Positions 60,871 to 64,000 of a stretch of DNA of 64,000 nucleotides are shown here, piece after piece. The position numbers and the translations under genes are program-made. Source of the DNA: an uncultured Prevotellaceae bacterium (GTDB lineage Bacteria; Bacteroidota; Bacteroidia; Bacteroidales; Bacteroidaceae); NCBI GenBank assembly GCA_902780025.1, contig CACZDV010000004.1:1-64000 (forward strand). Reading direction: 5' to 3'. The stretch's first letter is position 1. Every line of letters starts with the position of its first letter. The notes under the pieces were generated by a model, which saw only the letters and a list, made by a program, of their open reading frames with translations, was not told the DNA's origin and did not search any database.

Positions 60871-62679
60871 ATGCAGAATTTAAGCCATCTGGCAATGCTC
60901 ATCCATGAGCAGGCAAAGACCTACGGCGACCGCGAAGTGCTGATTTACAAGGACTTCGGGGGCAGGGAGTGGAAATCGTATTCGTGGAACCAGTTCTCGC
61001 AGACGGTGAAGCAGGTGTCGAACGCCCTGCTGAACCTCGGCGTGAAGGTACAGGAGAACGTGGGCGTGTTCTCGCAGAACTCGGCACCCTACCTGTTTTG
61101 CGACTTCGGCGCCTGGGGCATCCGTGCGGTGACCATCCCGTTCTATGCCACCTCGTCGGAGCAGCAGATACAGTTCATGATCAACGATGCGAAAATCCGT
61201 ATTCTCTTCGTGGGCGAGCAGGACCAGTATGACAAGGCGCACCGGGTGCAGGCCACCTGCCACACGCTGGAGCGCATCATCGTCTTCGACCGCGGCGTGA
61301 AGCTGAACGAGGAGGATAAGATGGCCATCTACTTCGACGACTTCCTGCAGCAGGCAGAGGGACTGCCCAGACAGTCGGAGGTGGAGACGCTGCAGCAGCA
61401 GGCGTCGATGGACGACATAGCGAACATCCTGTACACCAGCGGCACAACGGGTGACTCGAAGGGCGTCATCCTGACCTGCGGACAGTACCACGCAGCGATG
61501 GTGGCCAACGGCAAGTGTGTGCCGGTGACCGAGAATGACCGTGTGCTGAACTTCCTGCCGTTTACGCATATCTTTGAAAAGGGCTGGAAGATCCTGTGCC
61601 TGACGGCTGGTGCGCGACTCATCGTCAACACCTATCCGCAACAGGTGCAGCAGACGATGAAGGAGACCCACCCGACGTGCATGTCCAGCGTTCCCCGCTT
61701 CTGGGAGAAGGTCTATATGGGTGTGCAGGAGAAGATTGAGACGAGCAGCGCCATGCAGCGCAAGCTCTTCGAACACGCCATCGCCGTGGGCCGCCGCCAC
61801 AACATCGACTATCTGTCGAAGGGCAAGAAGCCGCCCGTAGCACTCCATCTGGAGTATGAGATGCTGAACAAGACCATCTTCTCATTGGTACGCAAGGAGT
61901 TAGGACTGGAGAATGCTCACTTCTTCCCTACGGCTGGCGCTACGGTGAACCCGAAGGTAGAGGAGTTCGTACACTCCATCGGCATCAACATGGTGGTGGG
62001 CTACGGACTGACGGAGTCGCTGGCCACCGTCTCGTGCAACCATTTGGGCGACCCTTGGACGGTGGGAAGCGTAGGTATCCCCATCGAGGGCATCTCGATA
62101 CGCATCAGCGACGAGGGCGAGGTGCTGCTGAAAGGCCCCACCATCACCCGTGGCTACTACAACCGCGACGACCTGACGAAGCAGGCTTTTACTGCCGACG
62201 GCTACTTCCGCACGGGCGACTCGGGCTACTTTGAAGGAGGCGAGCTGTTCCTGAAGGAGCGCATCAAGGACCTCTTCAAGACATCGAACGGCAAGTATAT
62301 TGCCCCGCAGATGATAGAGTCGAAGATACTGGTCGACAAGTACGTTGACCAGATAGCCATCATCGCCGACCAGCGGAAGTTCGTCTCAGCGCTTATCATT
62401 CCCGTCTATCCTCTATTAGAGGAATACGCGCGCGAGCACCACATCGCCTTCAACAGCCGCGAGGACCTCTGCAGCAACGAGCGGATACACCAGATGATGG
62501 CAGACCGCATCGACACGCTGCAGCAGCAACTGGCGCACTACGAGCAGATCAAGCGCTTCACCCTGCTGCCCCACGCCTTCTCGATGGAGCGTGGCGAGCT
62601 GACGAACACGCTGAAAATCAAGCGCCGCATACTGAACGAAAACTATAAGGACCTTATCGACAAGATGTACGAAGAGTAA
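60871..62679 (+). CDS. Long-chain fatty acid-CoA ligase (AMP-binding)
   Basis: 602 residues. ANL superfamily: ILYTSGTTGDSKGVIL phosphate loop (about 187-202), GYGLTESLATVSCN, and FRTGDSGYF with KERIKDLFKTSNGKYIAP hinge. It activates fatty acids to acyl-CoA via acyl-AMP. Cytoplasmic or membrane-associated. The last base of its stop is the first base of the prfB ATG (TAATG). Confidence 0.93.
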   Translation: MQNLSHLAMLIHEQAKTYGDREVLIYKDFGGREWKSYSWNQFSQTVKQVSNALLNLGVKVQENVGVFSQNSAPYLFCDFGAWGIRAVTIPFYATSSEQQIQFMINDAKIRILFVGEQDQYDKAHRVQATCHTLERIIVFDRGVKLNEEDKMAIYFDDFLQQAEGLPRQSEVETLQQQASMDDIANILYTSGTTGDSKGVILTCGQYHAAMVANGKCVPVTENDRVLNFLPFTHIFEKGWKILCLTAGARLIVNTYPQQVQQTMKETHPTCMSSVPRFWEKVYMGVQEKIETSSAMQRKLFEHAIAVGRRHNIDYLSKGKKPPVALHLEYEMLNKTIFSLVRKELGLENAHFFPTAGATVNPKVEEFVHSIGINMVVGYGLTESLATVSCNHLGDPWTVGSVGIPIEGISIRISDEGEVLLKGPTITRGYYNRDDLTKQAFTADGYFRTGDSGYFEGGELFLKERIKDLFKTSNGKYIAPQMIESKILVDKYVDQIAIIADQRKFVSALIIPVYPLLEEYAREHHIAFNSREDLCSNERIHQMMADRIDTLQQQLAHYEQIKRFTLLPHAFSMERGELTNTLKIKRRILNENYKDLIDKMYEE

Positions 62680-63797
62680 TGATTACACAAGACCAACTGA
62701 AAGATGTATTAGATAGGGCAGATAAGCTGAAGCATTATCTGCGCATTGATGAGAAACAGATAGAGTGGGAGGAGGAGGACCTGCGGACGCAGGCGCCCGA
62801 CTTCTGGGACGACCCTAAGCGGGCCGAGGCCCAGATGAAGAAGGTGAAGGCCATCAAGAAATGGATTGACGGCTATAACGAGGTGCGCACGATGGCCGAC
62901 GAACTGCAACTGGCCTTCGACTTCTATAAGGACGAGATGGTGACCGAACAAGAGGTGGATGAAGCCTACCAGAACGCCATCAAGGCTATTGAGGACCTGG
63001 AACTGATGAACATGCTGCGCCAGGAGGAAGACCCGATGGACGCTGTGCTGAAGATTAACTCGGGCGCCGGCGGCACCGAGGCCCAGGACTGGGCACAGAT
63101 GCTGATGCGAATGTACATGCGCTGGGCCGAGGCCCACGGCTATAAGGTGACCATCGCCAATTTGCTGGACGGCGAGGATGCCGGCATCAAGAGTGTGACG
63201 ATGCAGATCGAGGGCGGCGAGTACGCCTACGGATATCTAAAGTCTGAGAATGGTGTCCACCGTCTGGTGCGCGTCTCGCCGTTCAACGCCCAGGGCAAGC
63301 GCATGACATCGTTTGCCTCGGTATTCGTCACCCCGCTGGTCGACGACACGATCGAGGTGTACGTTGATCCCGCCAAACTCTCGTGGGACACGTTCCGCTC
63401 GAGTGGTGCCGGCGGCCAGAATGTGAACAAGGTGGAGTCGGGCGTCCGACTGCGCTACTGGTATACCGACCCAGACACGGGTGAGGAGGAGGAAATCCTC
63501 ATCGAGAATACTGAGACCCGCGACCAGCCTAAGAACAAGGAGCGCGCTATGGCCCTGCTCCGCTCACAGTTGTACGACCGGGCTATGAAGAAGCGCATGG
63601 AGGCACAGGCCAAGATTGAGGCGGGCAAGAAGAAGATTGAGTGGGGCAGTCAGATACGCTCCTACGTCTTCGACGACAAACGTGTGAAGGACCACCGCAC
63701 AAACTTCGAGACCCGCGACGTGGAGAGCGTGATGAACGGCAAGCTCGACGGCTTCATCAAGGCATATCTCATGGAATTTTCGAATGTAGAACAATAA
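62679..63797 (+). CDS. prfB: Peptide chain release factor 2
   Basis: 372 residues. The stop-codon recognition motif SPF (VRVSPFNAQGKR) marks RF2 rather than RF1. The catalytic GGQ is at 245-247 (SSGAGGQNVNKVESG). It ends translation at UGA and UAA. The frame is continuous: where many bacteria have an in-frame UGA and a +1 shift near codon 25, this gene reads KLKHYLRIDEKQ without a stop. Confidence 0.95.
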   Translation: MITQDQLKDVLDRADKLKHYLRIDEKQIEWEEEDLRTQAPDFWDDPKRAEAQMKKVKAIKKWIDGYNEVRTMADELQLAFDFYKDEMVTEQEVDEAYQNAIKAIEDLELMNMLRQEEDPMDAVLKINSGAGGTEAQDWAQMLMRMYMRWAEAHGYKVTIANLLDGEDAGIKSVTMQIEGGEYAYGYLKSENGVHRLVRVSPFNAQGKRMTSFASVFVTPLVDDTIEVYVDPAKLSWDTFRSSGAGGQNVNKVESGVRLRYWYTDPDTGEEEEILIENTETRDQPKNKERAMALLRSQLYDRAMKKRMEAQAKIEAGKKKIEWGSQIRSYVFDDKRVKDHRTNFETRDVESVMNGKLDGFIKAYLMEFSNVEQ

Positions 63798-63810
63798 ATA
63801 AAGAAAAGTT

Positions 63811-63966
63811 ATGGCAAAGAAAGTAGCTAAGGAGACCAACCCGAAACGGGTGGCCTACGAGAAGAAACAGCAGGAAAAGGGTGAGAAAGTCATCAAGTGG
63901 ATCATCGGCGTGCTCATAGCACTCGCCGTTTGCTATGCTGGCTATTCCATCTGGCTTGTCGCTTGA
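63811..63966 (+). CDS. Small single-span membrane protein (51 aa)
   Basis: ATG 63811 to TGA 63964-63966. The first 28 residues are Lys/Glu-rich (MAKKVAKETNPKRVAYEKKQ), then one hydrophobic helix (VIKWIIGVLIALAVCYAGYS). AAGAAAAG precedes the ATG. It lies 13 nt behind prfB and 3 nt before the next gene, so it is cotranscribed. Function unknown. Confidence 0.75.
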   Translation: MAKKVAKETNPKRVAYEKKQQEKGEKVIKWIIGVLIALAVCYAGYSIWLVA

Positions 63967-63969
63967 TCT

Positions 63970-64000
63970 ATGAGCGGCATGGAGATTGAGCGGAAGTTCA
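63970..64000 (+). CDS. Start of a CYTH-domain protein (cut by window end)
   Basis: The frame opens MSGMEIERKF at the right edge. MEIERKF is the first strand of CYTH proteins, whose ExExK motif binds triphosphate substrates (class IV cyclases, inorganic triphosphatases). The true start may be the second ATG at 63979. Only ten residues are visible. Confidence 0.65.
   Translation, partial: MSGMEIERKF

Overview
This window comes from a Bacteroidota chromosome, most likely Prevotella or a close Prevotellaceae relative. The evidence is internal: porU and porV of the type IX secretion system, promoters of the TAnnTTTG type in front of most transcription units, several secreted proteins ending in a short 'VYDL.GR.....KG.YI..GKK' tail, a GH43/esterase/GH95 glycan operon, and a small protein of the 'smalltalk' type. 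Base composition is near 50% G+C and is even along the window. There is no prophage, insertion sequence or CRISPR array.

Layout. 1-450: end of an HU-like gene plus a smalltalk gene. 526-5838: porU-porV-ispF, then tRNA-Gln. 6030-12816: macro-domain hydrolase with a downstream STAS remnant, a secreted protein and a putative metallopeptidase, an SDR dehydrogenase, nrdD. 12948-16328: a papain-like lipoprotein and two histidine-phosphatase paralogues, one apparently dead. 16442-20744: GH3-type adenylating enzyme, Ig-like lipoprotein, DUF3108 protein. 20737-25754: Lrp regulator, TlpA-like protein, four-helix protein, a secreted lipocalin-like protein and a membrane-anchored LuxR-type regulator. 26400-32106: GH43-CBM6, carboxylesterase, GH95. 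32163-37742: cysS, sufE, a U32 protein, an RluA-type pseudouridine synthase, pyridoxamine kinase. 37808-48277: envelope glycan genes (GT4, GT90, GT2, LicD, an LpxL-like acyltransferase, two LTA-synthase-like enzymes, an MsbA-like exporter). 48274-51335: miaB and a histidine kinase/STAS/HATPase signalling set. 51509-58215: YitT, DUF3737, a MalY/PatB enzyme, an esterase-GH53 fusion, a C_GCAxxG_C_C protein, an M20 peptidase. 58508-60520: BlaR1-like M56/TonB protein and BlaI-like repressor with two clear operators. 60871-64000: acyl-CoA ligase, prfB, a small membrane protein, start of a CYTH gene.

The most unusual signal is not a gene. At least fifteen short arrays of degenerate heptanucleotide repeats are scattered through the window. 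Most lie inside or at the ends of reading frames (porU, cysS, sufE, miaB, rluA twice, a glycosyltransferase, the signal peptide of the DUF3108 protein, linkers before secretion tails), where they are translated as low-complexity inserts. Each array has its own heptamer, so they look like products of one process rather than copies of one element. A second family, a palindromic CCTCCCC/GGGGAGG element, also enters coding sequence three times. Several intergenic palindromes and an 11-nt inverted repeat array add to this load.

Other points worth attention are the pseudo-phosphatase next to its active-looking paralogue, the regulator paired with a secreted protein resembling its own sensor domain, the esterase-galactanase fusion, the partner-switching set joined to a histidine kinase, and genes whose start codon lies only 3-10 nt behind the promoter box.
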